From the NCBI GenBank assembly GCA_903822175.1, contig CAIJOB010000018.1, positions 1 to 64,000 of the forward strand: 64,000 bases of DNA. The letters are read 5' to 3'. Under the pieces are notes generated by a model that was not told the DNA's origin, made no database searches, and saw nothing but the letters and a program-made list of their open reading frames with translations. Below are positions 47,559 through 56,862 of the stretch, piece by piece (within the stretch, counting starts at the first letter, position 1; every line of letters begins with the position of its first letter). The stretch comes from an uncultured Alphaproteobacteria bacterium. GTDB taxonomy: Bacteria; Pseudomonadota; Alphaproteobacteria; Caulobacterales; Caulobacteraceae. The position numbers and the translations under genes were made by a program.

Positions 47559-48478
47559 CAACCGTTCCCCGACATCAGCACGAAGGGCTCGTGCGGCGTG
47601 AAGAATAGCCCAAGGCCCATGCGCAGGCCGACCAGCAGCACGATCAGCGCCAGCAGCGCGCGCAGTTCCTCCGCCCGGAAACGCGACGAGGCTCGTGCCC
47701 CCAGCTGAGCGCCCAGGACGCCTCCGACCAGCAACAGGGTCGCCAGCAGGATATCCACCGTCTGGTTGCGCCCGGCCTGCAGCACGCCGGTCAGCGCGGT
47801 GGTGATAATGATCTGGAACAGGCTGGTGCCGACCACGACGCTGGCCGGCATGCGCAGGATGTAGACCATCGCCGGCACCAGCACGAAGCCGCCGCCAACC
47901 CCCATGATCGCCGACAGCACGCCGACGAAGGCGCCCAGCGCGATCGGCGGAATGACGCTGATATAGAGCCGCGAGCGAGGGAACCGCATCTTCAGGGGCA
48001 GGCCGTAGAGCCACGGCGGCCTGCGGTCGCGGCGGGGTGGCGCGGGCAGGTTGCGCCGCCGCCGCAGGATCGCGCCCACCGACTCCCAGAACATCAGCCC
48101 GCCGATGATGCCGAGGAAGATCAGGTAGGAGAGCGCCACGACCAGGTCGGCCTGGCCCAGCAGGCGCAGCCAGCGGAACAGCTCGACGCCCACCACCGAG
48201 CCCACCGCGCCGCCCGCCGCCAGCACCCCTCCCATGCGGAAATCCACCGCCCGCTTGCGGCCGTAGGACAGCACGCTCGACATGGAGGAGGCCGCCACAT
48301 GGTTCGACATGCTGGCCACGGCGACGGCCGGCGGGATGCCGAGGAACACCAGCACCGGCGTCATCAGGAAGCCGCCGCCGATGCCGAACATGCCGGAGAT
48401 GAAGCCCACCAGGGCGCCCAGCGCTATCAGCAGCGGCGCATTCACCGACACCTCGGCGATGGGGAGGTAGATGTCCAA
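47558..48478 (-). CDS. TauE/SafE family sulfite exporter-like transporter
   Basis: A 306-aa membrane protein with two repeated halves. Each contains the G-rich signature (GFISGMFGIGGGFLMTPVLV and GVLSAIMGVGGGFVLVPAMV), and about eight membrane helices in total. The family exports sulfite, sulfonates or taurine-derived anions. It is coupled to the TIGR02186 gene and 35 bases downstream of the podJ stop. Substrate unknown. Confidence 0.88.
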   Translation of the reverse strand: MDIYLPIAEVSVNAPLLIALGALVGFISGMFGIGGGFLMTPVLVFLGIPPAVAVASMSNHVAASSMSSVLSYGRKRAVDFRMGGVLAAGGAVGSVVGVELFRWLRLLGQADLVVALSYLIFLGIIGGLMFWESVGAILRRRRNLPAPPRRDRRPPWLYGLPLKMRFPRSRLYISVIPPIALGAFVGVLSAIMGVGGGFVLVPAMVYILRMPASVVVGTSLFQIIITTALTGVLQAGRNQTVDILLATLLLVGGVLGAQLGARASSRFRAEELRALLALIVLLVGLRMGLGLFFTPHEPFVLMSGNG

Positions 48479-48513
48479 GCTTCAAAGCCCCGGTAGGCCG
48501 GGCCGAACTCGGC

Positions 48514-51311
48514 TCAACGGTTGAAGACGGAGAGCCGCGAAACGGTGACGGGATCGAGTGTGCCGGTGGCGGCCAGACCCTGATCGCGCTGATAGGCGGT
48601 GACCGCAAGCTTCAGGTCGCGTGAATTGGTCCCGTCGGGACGGCCCTTGTAGTAGCCGAGCCGGCCAAGCACCTTCTGCGCCGAGACCAAGGAGGGGGCG
48701 TAGGCTGTGGCCTGGACCGTCGGCGCGGCGCCGGCGGGCTCGAAGGCGTCGGCCTGGTGTTCGGCCTGGGCCAGCTGGGCGGCGGGCAGTTTGCCCTCGA
48801 TGTCCATGGCGCCGGCGCGGGCGCCGGCATCGCCGGAATTGGCGGCGATGGTGAACCACTTGTAGGCCTGGGCGAGGTCGCGCGGCACGCCGGAGCCCGA
48901 CTGATAGAGCAGGCCCAGATTGTACTGCGAATCCACGACGCCATGCTCGGCGGCGTTCTTGAACCACCGCGCCGCCGCCGCCGTGTCGGCCGGCCCGCCT
49001 TCGCCGCGGAAATAGTAGAGCGCCACATTGTGCATGGCGGTCGGGTCGCCGCCCTCCGCGGCGCGCAGCGCCCAGCGCCGGGCCTCGCCCAGATTGGTCG
49101 TCACGCCGGCCTGGCCGGTCTCATAGAGGTGGGCGAGGAACATCTGCGCCGGCGCATTGCCGCCATCGGCGATCGTCTTCAGCCTGGCCAACGCGCCCGG
49201 CTCCTTGCGTCCCACGGCGGCGGCGGTCTTGAGGTAGTCGGCGTCGGCGGATTGAACCTGCGGCGGCGCGGCCTCGGCGGCCGGCGCGGCGGGGATCGAG
49301 CGGCTCTCCGGCGTGGCGGCAATCGTCGGTCCGGCCGCATCGGGGGCAAGCGCGACGGCGGCCCGCGGGGTCGCCTCGAACGGCTGCAGCACGCGCGCGC
49401 CGGTCGGGCCTTCCATCAGCACCACGCCCGCGGCGCCGACACTGAGGAACGCGGCCCCACCGGCCACCATCAGCGCGGTCTGCCAGGTCGAGGGCGGCCG
49501 CGCCTTGAGCGTGCGGAACAGGCCGCCGGCGCGCAGGCCGCGCGAGCGGCGGTCCGGGGCGTGCAGGATCCTGGGCTTCGGCGCGGCGGCGGCGGCCCGG
49601 GCGGCGGCGCGCGCCTGCTCGATCACCTCGCGGGTCGAAAGCTGCGGCGAGACCTCCACCGGCGCCGGCTCCTCAGCCGAGGCCTCGGCGGTCGGGGGCG
49701 CCGCCTCCAGTTGCTCGTCCTCGTCGCGTTCGGCCAGGGGCGCGAAGGCGTCGACCGGGGCGAAGGCGTCGACGTGGGCGAAGTCTTCCTCGCCGAACGC
49801 CGGATTGCTGGGGTCCAGCGCCGGCTGGCTGACCGGCTCGGCGCGCGAGAACAGCTCGGCCCCGAACACCAGCGGGGCGGCCGGCAGCTCGTTCTCGGCG
49901 TCTTCCGAGCGCGGCGGCGCCGACGTCTCGTGGGCCGCGCCGATCAGCGGGTCAGCGTCGAGCCGCGCGCTGGCGTCGGCCAGCAGCTTGGCGGTGCGTT
50001 CCTCGCTCTGGCGGATGCGTTCGGCCAGGTCGCTGGTGGCCCGCTCGTGGCGTTGCTCGATGCGCTCGGTGACCTTGGCGACCTGCTCGCCGACGTCGTC
50101 GATGGCCTGGGCCGCGCGGCGTTCGGACTGGATGATGCGGTCGGTGAGCCGCTCGGTGATCGCGCCGATCTCCGCGCCCAGCCGCTCCAGCGCCTCGGCG
50201 TGCAGCTGGTCGGTGCGGCCCAGGCGGTTTTCGACGGCGCCGGCGATGCGGGCGATCTCGCCACCCACCTGCTCGATGGCCTCGGCGCTACGCTGCTCGG
50301 TGCTCTGGACCCGGCGGTTCAGGGTCTCGGCCATGGTCAGGACTTCGCGCCCCATGTGCTCGATGGCGCGGGCCGAGCGCTGGTCGGCCTGGGCGATCTG
50401 CTCGGCCATTTCGCCCAGCCGGGCCTCGACCTGCGTCCCGCCGGTAGCGGCCAGCCGGTCGGCGATCTCGGTGCGCGCGTCCTCAACGCGGCGGCTGAGC
50501 TGGTCGGCCAGCGAGGTCAGCCGGCTGTCCATATCGCCGCGCACGCTGCCGTCGGCCGCGTACATCCGCTGATCGAGCTGGGCGAGGCTGTCGCGCAGGC
50601 TCTCCAGCGCGTCCCCGGTGCGGGCCTCGGCGTCGGCCAGCCGCTGGCCCATTTGCGAGACCACCTGGTCGATCAACCCAGCCGGATCCTCGCCGGCCTC
50701 GGCCTTGGCCAGGCGGGCCTCAAGCTCGGCCAGGGTGGCGCGGCTGCGCGCCTCGCCGTCGGCGATCTGGCCGCCGACCCGGGTGACCTGTTCCTCGATG
50801 ATCTTCAGAGCTTCTGCGGAGCGCGGACCGGAGACCTCGGTCTCCATCCAGCGCATGCGGTCCGACGCCCGCGCCTGCTCGGCGGCCAGCTGTTCGGCGG
50901 CGGCGTCGAAGCGGGTGGCGACCGCCATGTGCTCGCGCTCGGCGGTCTCGATGCGCGCCATGGCGTGGCGCACGGAATGCTCGACGCCGGAGATGGCCAG
51001 GCCCGTGCGGGTCTCGGACGCCTCGATGCGATCGGTCAGGCGGTCCAGGGCGAACGCGATCCGCCCCAACTCGTCTGGTCTCGCATTGAAGGTCGGCGAC
51101 GGCATGAACGACTTCAAGGGCTCGACCGCGGCCCGGAGCGGCCGCGCGTTGAAATGCTCCTCGGAGGTGACGTCCTCCGGCATGTCATCTTCTAGAATAA
51201 CTCGGTTAAGCCATTCCCCAGAGTCATGCCGGAACGCCGCGCAAGCTCCTTGGCGACCTCACGGGCCTTGGGATCGATCCCTTTGACGCTCCAGGGCGCC
51301 GCAGCAGTCAT
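48514..51311 (-). CDS. podJ: PodJ-like polar localisation factor, frameshifted near the 5' end
   Basis: The long part (from ATG 51183, 889 aa) has a coiled-coil cytoplasmic region rich in Glu, Arg and Ala, one membrane helix (ALMVAGGAAFLSVGAAGVVL), Sel1-type repeats (AQMFLAHLYETGQAGV; SQYNLGLLYQSGSGVPRDLA) and a C-terminal peptidoglycan-binding domain (LGRLGYYKGRPDGTNSRDL). This is the PodJ architecture. Upstream, ATG 51311 with AGGAGGGG reads MTAAAPWSVKGIDPKARE, the PodJ start, then leaves frame at CCCC 51216-51219. One more base there would read TLGEWLNRVILEDDMPEDV and join both parts. The gene organises the flagellar and stalk pole in Caulobacter. The shift is either real or a homopolymer error. 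Confidence 0.8.
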
Positions 51312-51476
51312 CGAATCGCCCCTCCTGGACGGAGCTACGCTAGCACCGTCTCTTGGGGTGTAAACGAAAGGCTAACGCTAGATGTAGTGGTTGCTGGACC
51401 GTAGCTGTGGACGGATCGGTCCGCCGCGGGGCGCCGGCTTACATTTCGCGGGCTCTCCTGCGATACGGCGTCGCAC

Positions 51477-51680
51477 ATGGATCTGACGCTGACTTTGGAG
51501 CTCGCCGCGGGCTTTTTCGCTGTCGCGGCCCTCGCCGCATGGCGGGGCGCGCGACCGCCCAACCCGCACAAGGGACCCCGCCTGATGCCCTGGCGGTTCC
51601 TCATGCTGCTGGCGGCCGCGACCCTGATCTTCGTGCTCGGCCACGCCGTCCACCTGTTGACGTCAGGTGGGCAGGACTAG
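51477..51680 (+). CDS. Small two-helix membrane protein
   Basis: A 67-aa protein: a helix at residues 4-22 (LTLELAAGFFAVAALAAW), a polar loop with GARPPNPHKGPRLMPWRF, and a second helix (LMLLAAATLIFVLGHAVHLL). The loop and PWRF motif resemble short conserved proteins from Caulobacterales. ATG 51477 is the only start with the whole helix. It is convergent with the aminotransferase gene. Function unknown. Confidence 0.65.
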   Translation: MDLTLTLELAAGFFAVAALAAWRGARPPNPHKGPRLMPWRFLMLLAAATLIFVLGHAVHLLTSGGQD

Positions 51681-51693
51681 GCGCGGAACGCTC

Positions 51694-52923
51694 CTAGGAC
51701 AGGAACGTCTTGCCGCCGGTGCCGGTGATCTTCGCGGGATCTTTCAGATCGGCGTTGGAGGCGACCACAGGCGCGTCCATCACCTTCTTGAAGGCGGTGC
51801 GGAACGAAGCCATGTCCTGCGGCGAGCCCACCGAGATGCGCACCGCGTTGGGCCACACTGGCCAGATGCGGCCGATGTAGACCTTCTCCTTCTGCATCCC
51901 GGCGATCACCGTGTGCGCGGGGCGCCCGGTGTCGATCATGAAGCAGTTGGAGACCGAGGTGCCGATCGGCTTGTAGCCATTGGACTTCAGCCAGGCGAGC
52001 GTCTCGACGCGGCTGTCGGCGATCCACTTCTTGCGGGTCGGGATCAGGTCCTTGTCGGCCAGGGATGCGCGAGCGGCGACCAGCGCCGTCACCGGCATGG
52101 CGTTCTGGTAGTAGGGCGTCAGCTTGTCGAGGATGTCCGGGCGGGCGATCGCCACCCCGCAGCGGATGCCGGCCATGCCGTAGATCTTCGAGAACGTCCG
52201 CAGGATCATGATGTCCTTGCCCGCGGCCACCTGGTCGACCACCGACTGCTCGTCGGACAGGTGGATGTAGGCCTCGTCGACCAGCAGGATCGAACCCTTG
52301 GGCTTGTTCTCCAGCGCCCAGAGAATCTCCTCGCGCGGCGTGATGGTGCCGGTCGGGTTGTTCGGATTGACGATGTAGATCAGGCCGGCATTCGGGTCGG
52401 CGGCGACCATCGCCTTGACGTCGTGCGAGTGGCTCTTGGTCAGCGGCACCTTCTTGACCGGCGCCTTGGAGATCTGCGCCGCCATATTGGCCGATTCATA
52501 GGACGGGTCGGCCATGACCAGGCCTTTGCTCGGCGAGGTGAAGGCCAGGGTCGTGTAGTGCAGCGGCTCCGACGAGCCGGCGTAGAAGGCGACATTCTCC
52601 GGCTTCAGGCCGTGCAAGGCGGCGTATTCGTCGGTGAGCGCGCTGAGCTCGCCCATCCGGTCGTAGCGGCCGCCCAGCGGCAGGATCTTGGTGATCGCCT
52701 CGCAGGCCGCCTTGCAGGGGCCGAGCGGGTTTTCGTTGGCGTTGATGATCACCGCGTCCGGCGGCAGCACGCCCATCATCTGCGACGCCAGCTTGGCGTG
52801 GGCCATCTCGGCCTCGCCGAGAATCGGGATCGCGGTCGCCACGGCGGTGGCGAACAGGAATGAGCGCCGGCCCATCAGCGGTTGATCGGCGGCCGTTTCG
52901 GTCTCGGTGCGGGCTTCGCTCAT
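51694..52923 (-). CDS. PLP-dependent aminotransferase (HisC-like) with Tat signal
   Basis: A 409-aa fold-type I aminotransferase. Signature residues are visible: NPNNPTGTITPREE, LLVDEAYIHLSDEQ, and the PLP lysine in RTFSKIYGMAGIRCG, as in histidinol-phosphate and aromatic aminotransferases. Unusually, the N-terminus carries a Tat-type signal: MGRRSFLFATAVATAIPILG with the twin Arg followed by a hydrophobic stretch and AHA. ATG 52923 is chosen because the frame to 52995 is not family-like. The enzyme would act outside the cytoplasm, folded with its cofactor. The substrate is uncertain. Confidence 0.85.
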   Translation of the reverse strand: MSEARTETETAADQPLMGRRSFLFATAVATAIPILGEAEMAHAKLASQMMGVLPPDAVIINANENPLGPCKAACEAITKILPLGGRYDRMGELSALTDEYAALHGLKPENVAFYAGSSEPLHYTTLAFTSPSKGLVMADPSYESANMAAQISKAPVKKVPLTKSHSHDVKAMVAADPNAGLIYIVNPNNPTGTITPREEILWALENKPKGSILLVDEAYIHLSDEQSVVDQVAAGKDIMILRTFSKIYGMAGIRCGVAIARPDILDKLTPYYQNAMPVTALVAARASLADKDLIPTRKKWIADSRVETLAWLKSNGYKPIGTSVSNCFMIDTGRPAHTVIAGMQKEKVYIGRIWPVWPNAVRISVGSPQDMASFRTAFKKVMDAPVVASNADLKDPAKITGTGGKTFLS

Positions 52924-53114
52924 CGCCTGAATTCCCCTCTTTCGCCGCCGCCGGACATCGGTCCGGCCCATGCAGACGCAAATCAGTAAGGCCACCCTGA
53001 GAACCGGGTGTTCAGGACTGCAACCGGAATTTGCGCTGCGGCCGCGCCAGGCCCGCGCTTGCTCAAGCGGAGGTCAGCTTTTGGGCGGCTGAGGTCGATT
53101 CTTGTCCAGCCGGG

Positions 53115-53675
53115 CTACCAGCGGGGCGAGAAGATGTTCTCGATGCCCTGGAACAGGAAGTCGCCGGCCGCGACGCCAACCGCCATCTGGCCCGCGCCGC
53201 GCAGGAAGCCGCCCAGGCCGCTGTTGGCGGCGAACGGGCTGGACTGGATCGGCGCGCCGCCCTGCCCGGCCCAAGGTCCGCCGTAGCCGGACTGGGCATA
53301 GGGCGTGCCGCCGCCATAGGGCGCGTCGCCCGAGCCGCCGCCCGCCGTGCTGCCACGCGGGCCCCAGACCGGGGCCATGGACGGCGCATCCGCCGGTGCG
53401 ATGCTCGACGTGGGAGGCGCAGCCGTGGTCGCGCCTGAGGTGGAAGGCGTTGGCGAGAGGAAAGATGAGGACGCGCGCCCAGCGAGCTGCGCTTGCGCCG
53501 CGTGCAGCGCCTGGTCGGCCAGGATCGCATGCTGGACCAGCAGATAGGCCGCATGCGGGTTGGCCCGCACCGCATCGTTGATCATCGCCTCGGCCTCGGC
53601 GTCGACCGTGATGTTCGGCGTGCTGCCGAGATCGGCGAGGAAGCTCTGCAGGATGCTGCGTTCTTCAGGCGTCAT
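53115..53675 (-). CDS. DUF2076 domain protein
   Basis: A 186-aa protein. The N-terminal 75 residues are the DUF2076 helical domain (MTPEERSILQSFLADLGSTP; AAYLLVQHAILADQALHAAQ). A Ser/Thr/Pro then Gly/Tyr-rich low-complexity linker follows, ending in LGGFLRGAGQMAVGVAAGDF and FLFQGIENIF, an amphipathic or membrane-associated tail. The family's role is unknown; some members sit near envelope genes. It precedes the MprF-like gene downstream on neither strand-coupled nor operonic terms clearly (61-base gap, same strand). Confidence 0.82.
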   Translation of the reverse strand: MTPEERSILQSFLADLGSTPNITVDAEAEAMINDAVRANPHAAYLLVQHAILADQALHAAQAQLAGRASSSFLSPTPSTSGATTAAPPTSSIAPADAPSMAPVWGPRGSTAGGGSGDAPYGGGTPYAQSGYGGPWAGQGGAPIQSSPFAANSGLGGFLRGAGQMAVGVAAGDFLFQGIENIFSPRW

Positions 53676-53736
53676 GGCGGGTCTCCGGAACTCATCGATC
53701 AGCTAGGCAGGCGAGAAGGCCACGACAAGGGGACGG

Positions 53737-55434
53737 TTATGCGGCGGCGGCGTCCGGCCCAGGCTCGGGCTTCGGTTCGTCCCTCGGCTCTTCACTCTTC
53801 TTGGGCCGCTTGGAGAGGCCGGAGACGCCGCCCGACGACAGCAGGCCCACGTCCGCCATCAGCCAGGGGATCGACCACTTGTGCGGCGCGGCGCAATAGC
53901 GGGGCTGCCAGAGCGGATCGTACTTGTCCTTGTACCGCCGCACGCCGCGGAAATTGTAGATGTCCTCGCCGCGCTCGAAGAGCAGGTTGCCCACGCGGCT
54001 CATCATCGGCGCCAGCGGACGGTCGTCGAGGCCGGCCAGCGGCGCGATGCCGAACTCGAAGGCCTCGTAACCCTGCTCGCGCCCCCATTCGATGAGTTCG
54101 ACGAACAGATAGTCCATGACGTTGTTGGGCGCGTCGTTGGAATAGCGCATCAGGTCCATGGAAAAGGCTGAGCGGCTGGCCGTGGTCCAGATGGTGGCGA
54201 AGGCCACGGCCTTGCCGTCCACCCAAACCATGGCGATCGGGAACTCCTGGACGTAGCGCGGCCAGAAACCGCCCATGGAGAAGCCCTTCTCCCCGCCGGC
54301 GTGATGGTCCAGCCACTCGTCGGAGATCGCTTGCAGCGTCGGCATGAGCGCGGCCACCGCCTCGCCCTGGATCACCTCAAAGGCGACGCCGGCCTCGCCG
54401 AGCTTGCGCCAGTTGCGCCGCGCGGCCCCCCGCTTTCGCCCTTCCATGGAGAAGGTGTCCAGGGGCACCGCCGCGGTCTCGCCGACCTTCTGGATGGCGA
54501 AGCCCAGGTCGACGATCTCCGGCAGGTCGTCGGCGTTGAGGCCGTGGACGCCCGGCCGCGCGGCGTGGCTGTCGGCCAGCTCGCGGAATCGCCACAGCAG
54601 TTCCGAACGCTCCTCGCGCAGGCCCACCGGCGCGCCCAGCGCCACCCAGGATCGGCCGCGGGTGGCGAACATCAGGAAGCTCTCGCCCGAAGCCGAGAAC
54701 AGGAAACGCTTGTCGCCCAGCAGCGCCAGGTTCGAACCGGGCTCCGCCACCTCGGCTTTGGCCAGGATGGCGCGCACCCGCTCATATTCCGGGTCGTGCT
54801 CGCCGACGACGGGCGGCGTCGCGGCCGAGACGAACAGCCGCCAGACGCCAAAGGCGAACAGCACCAGGGCCGCCCCGGCCCAGGCGCGCACCGCGCGCTC
54901 GGCGTCGGCGTCGGCCATCACCCGCCACCAGGGCCGGTCGGCGTAGTCGGAATGCTGGAAGGTCCAGAGGCCTAAGAGCCCGGTGCCCAGCACCGCGCAG
55001 GCCGCGCTGAACAGCCAGCCGGGCGTGATCTCCATCCGCGTCAGGCGCGAGGTCCGCGGGAAGGCGCCGTGGAACGGGGCGATCGCCGCGGCCAGGGCCA
55101 CAAGCGCGGCGGTCTCCTCCCAGTTGAAGCCCTTCAGCAGCGCCAGCGTCGCGCCCAGCAGCAGCGCGCCCAGCGTCGCGTACCAGGCCGCGTCAAGCCG
55201 CGCCCTCAGGCCGAAAGCGAACAGCACCAGCGCGAGACCAAGGATGCTGGAGAGGAAGTGCGCGGCCTCGATCAGATAGACCGGCGTAATCTGGATCAGC
55301 CGCATGAAGCGCACGGGCTCCGACGGCGTCGCGCCCGACACCAGCAGCATGACGCCCGCCGCCGCGGTCAGGATCGCGGCCGTCCAGGGCGCCAGCGCAA
55401 ACGCCGCCGGGCGAAAGTCCCTCAAGAATTGCAT
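53737..55434 (-). CDS. mprF: MprF-like phosphatidylglycerol lysyltransferase domain protein
   Basis: A 565-aa protein. The N-terminal 220 residues have about six hydrophobic helices (LTAAAGVMLLVSG; LALVLFAFGLRARL; LVALAAAIAPF). The C-terminal half is the DUF2156 aminoacyl-PG synthase domain (LLGDKRFLFSASGESFLMFA; KRGAARRNWRKLGEAGVAFE; NNVMDYLFVELIEWGREQGY). A charged Pro/Glu-rich tail follows. Such enzymes add an amino acid from aminoacyl-tRNA to phosphatidylglycerol at the membrane, lowering surface charge. It is shorter than full MprF with its flippase domain. Amino-acid specificity cannot be judged. Confidence 0.82.
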   Translation of the reverse strand: MQFLRDFRPAAFALAPWTAAILTAAAGVMLLVSGATPSEPVRFMRLIQITPVYLIEAAHFLSSILGLALVLFAFGLRARLDAAWYATLGALLLGATLALLKGFNWEETAALVALAAAIAPFHGAFPRTSRLTRMEITPGWLFSAACAVLGTGLLGLWTFQHSDYADRPWWRVMADADAERAVRAWAGAALVLFAFGVWRLFVSAATPPVVGEHDPEYERVRAILAKAEVAEPGSNLALLGDKRFLFSASGESFLMFATRGRSWVALGAPVGLREERSELLWRFRELADSHAARPGVHGLNADDLPEIVDLGFAIQKVGETAAVPLDTFSMEGRKRGAARRNWRKLGEAGVAFEVIQGEAVAALMPTLQAISDEWLDHHAGGEKGFSMGGFWPRYVQEFPIAMVWVDGKAVAFATIWTTASRSAFSMDLMRYSNDAPNNVMDYLFVELIEWGREQGYEAFEFGIAPLAGLDDRPLAPMMSRVGNLLFERGEDIYNFRGVRRYKDKYDPLWQPRYCAAPHKWSIPWLMADVGLLSSGGVSGLSKRPKKSEEPRDEPKPEPGPDAAAA

Positions 55435-55573
55435 CCAGCCCCGTCAGTCCGTTTCAGCGAGGACGGTCTATAGCCGATTTGTGAGGGTTGAGCGTCTCAA
55501 ACGGCTGTTTCGTTGCGCAAATGCCGGCGCTAAGGTGAACACCGCTTCCACTTCCTCAGGGCTGCAGACCGCC

Positions 55574-56797
55574 ATGGCTGATTTCGGCGCCGCCGACCTC
55601 GACACCTTCCGCACGGAGGTCCGCGCTTGGCTGGAGGCCAACTATCCGGCCGAACTCCGCGACGCTGACGCCAAGACCGACCCCGAGGCTGTCTGGGGCG
55701 GCCGGGCCTTCGCCGGCTCCGACGATCCGCAGAGCGTCTGGATGCGCCGCTGCGCCGAGCACGGCTTCACCGCCCCGACCTGGCCCAAGGAATACGGTGG
55801 CGGGGGCCTTTCGCCGGCCCAGGCCCGCGTCGTCGACCAGGAGATCGCGCGCGGCCACTATCGCCCGCCGGTGCTGTCGTTCGGCATCTGGATGCTGGGA
55901 CCGGTCCTGCTGGAGTACGCCAACGACGCCCAGAAGGCTGAGCACATGCCCAGGATCACCCGCGGCGAGATCCGCTGGTGCCAGGGCTACTCTGAGCCCG
56001 GCGCAGGGTCCGACCTCGCGAGCCTCGCCACCAAGTGCGAGGACAAGGGCGATCACTGGCAGATCGACGGCCAGAAGGTGTGGACCAGCTACGCCGACAA
56101 GGCCGACTGGTGCTTCTGCCTAGTGCGCACCGACGCCACCAAGAAGCATGAGGGCATCTCCTTCGTGCTGATCGACATGGCCTCGGAAGGCGTCGAGACG
56201 CGGCCGATCAAGCTGATCAGCGGCGAGAGCCCGTTCTGCGAGACCTTCTTCACCGGGGTGAAGATCCCCAAGGGCAATCTGGTCGGCAAGATCAACGGCG
56301 GCTGGGAGATCGCCAAGCGGCTGCTGCAGTACGAGCGCCAGAACATCTCCGCCGGCTTCGGCGAAGGCGGCGGCGTGGGCGGCGGTTCAGCGGCGGACCT
56401 GGCCGAGGTCGCCAAGACCTACGTCGGGCTCGAGGACGGTAAGCTCGCCGACCTGGAACTGCGCCGGCGCGTCACCCAGAGCAAGATGAACTCCCAGACG
56501 CTGCGCCAGACCATCGGCCGGGTCGCCGCGGAAAGCCGCGCCTCCAACGGCCCTTCGGCCGCCACCTCGATTATCAAATACGCCGCCGCCGAGTTCGCCA
56601 AGGAGCGCGCCGAGCTGGTGGTTGAGGCCATGGGCGGCCTGGGGCTGGGCTGGGACGGCGCGGGCTTCTCAGCCCCTGAACTGAGCGCGGTCCACGGCTG
56701 GCTGCGCACCAAGGCCAATTCGATCGAGGGCGGCACCTCGGAGGTCAATCTCAACGTGATCTCCAAGCGCGTGCTGGGCCTGCCGGACCCGAAATAG
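55574..56797 (+). CDS. Acyl-CoA dehydrogenase, FadE29-type copy 1
   Basis: A 407-aa acyl-CoA dehydrogenase. FAD and substrate segments read WCQGYSEPGAGSDLASL, then KVWTSYADKADW and the C-terminal GGTSEVNLNVISKRVLGLP. This is the large-subunit type related to actinobacterial steroid-degrading FadE26/FadE29 enzymes, which pair with a shorter partner subunit. ATG 55574 gives MADFGAADLDTFRTE, shared by all copies. It has an insertion (WGGRAFAGSDDPQSVWMRRC) absent from the others. It and copy 2 form one subgroup by their C-terminal motif. Confidence 0.9.
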   Translation: MADFGAADLDTFRTEVRAWLEANYPAELRDADAKTDPEAVWGGRAFAGSDDPQSVWMRRCAEHGFTAPTWPKEYGGGGLSPAQARVVDQEIARGHYRPPVLSFGIWMLGPVLLEYANDAQKAEHMPRITRGEIRWCQGYSEPGAGSDLASLATKCEDKGDHWQIDGQKVWTSYADKADWCFCLVRTDATKKHEGISFVLIDMASEGVETRPIKLISGESPFCETFFTGVKIPKGNLVGKINGGWEIAKRLLQYERQNISAGFGEGGGVGGGSAADLAEVAKTYVGLEDGKLADLELRRRVTQSKMNSQTLRQTIGRVAAESRASNGPSAATSIIKYAAAEFAKERAELVVEAMGGLGLGWDGAGFSAPELSAVHGWLRTKANSIEGGTSEVNLNVISKRVLGLPDPK

Positions 56798-56862
56798 GCG
56801 ACAAGCGGCCCGTTCTATTTTGAGCGGACCTGAGGACTTTGATTTTCTAGGACAAGATTCAG

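Noticed and set aside
51360..51376. A possible CtrA-type site upstream of podJ (TAAA-N7-CTAA)
   Set aside because: Two mismatches to TTAA-N7-TTAA; too weak to list without binding data.
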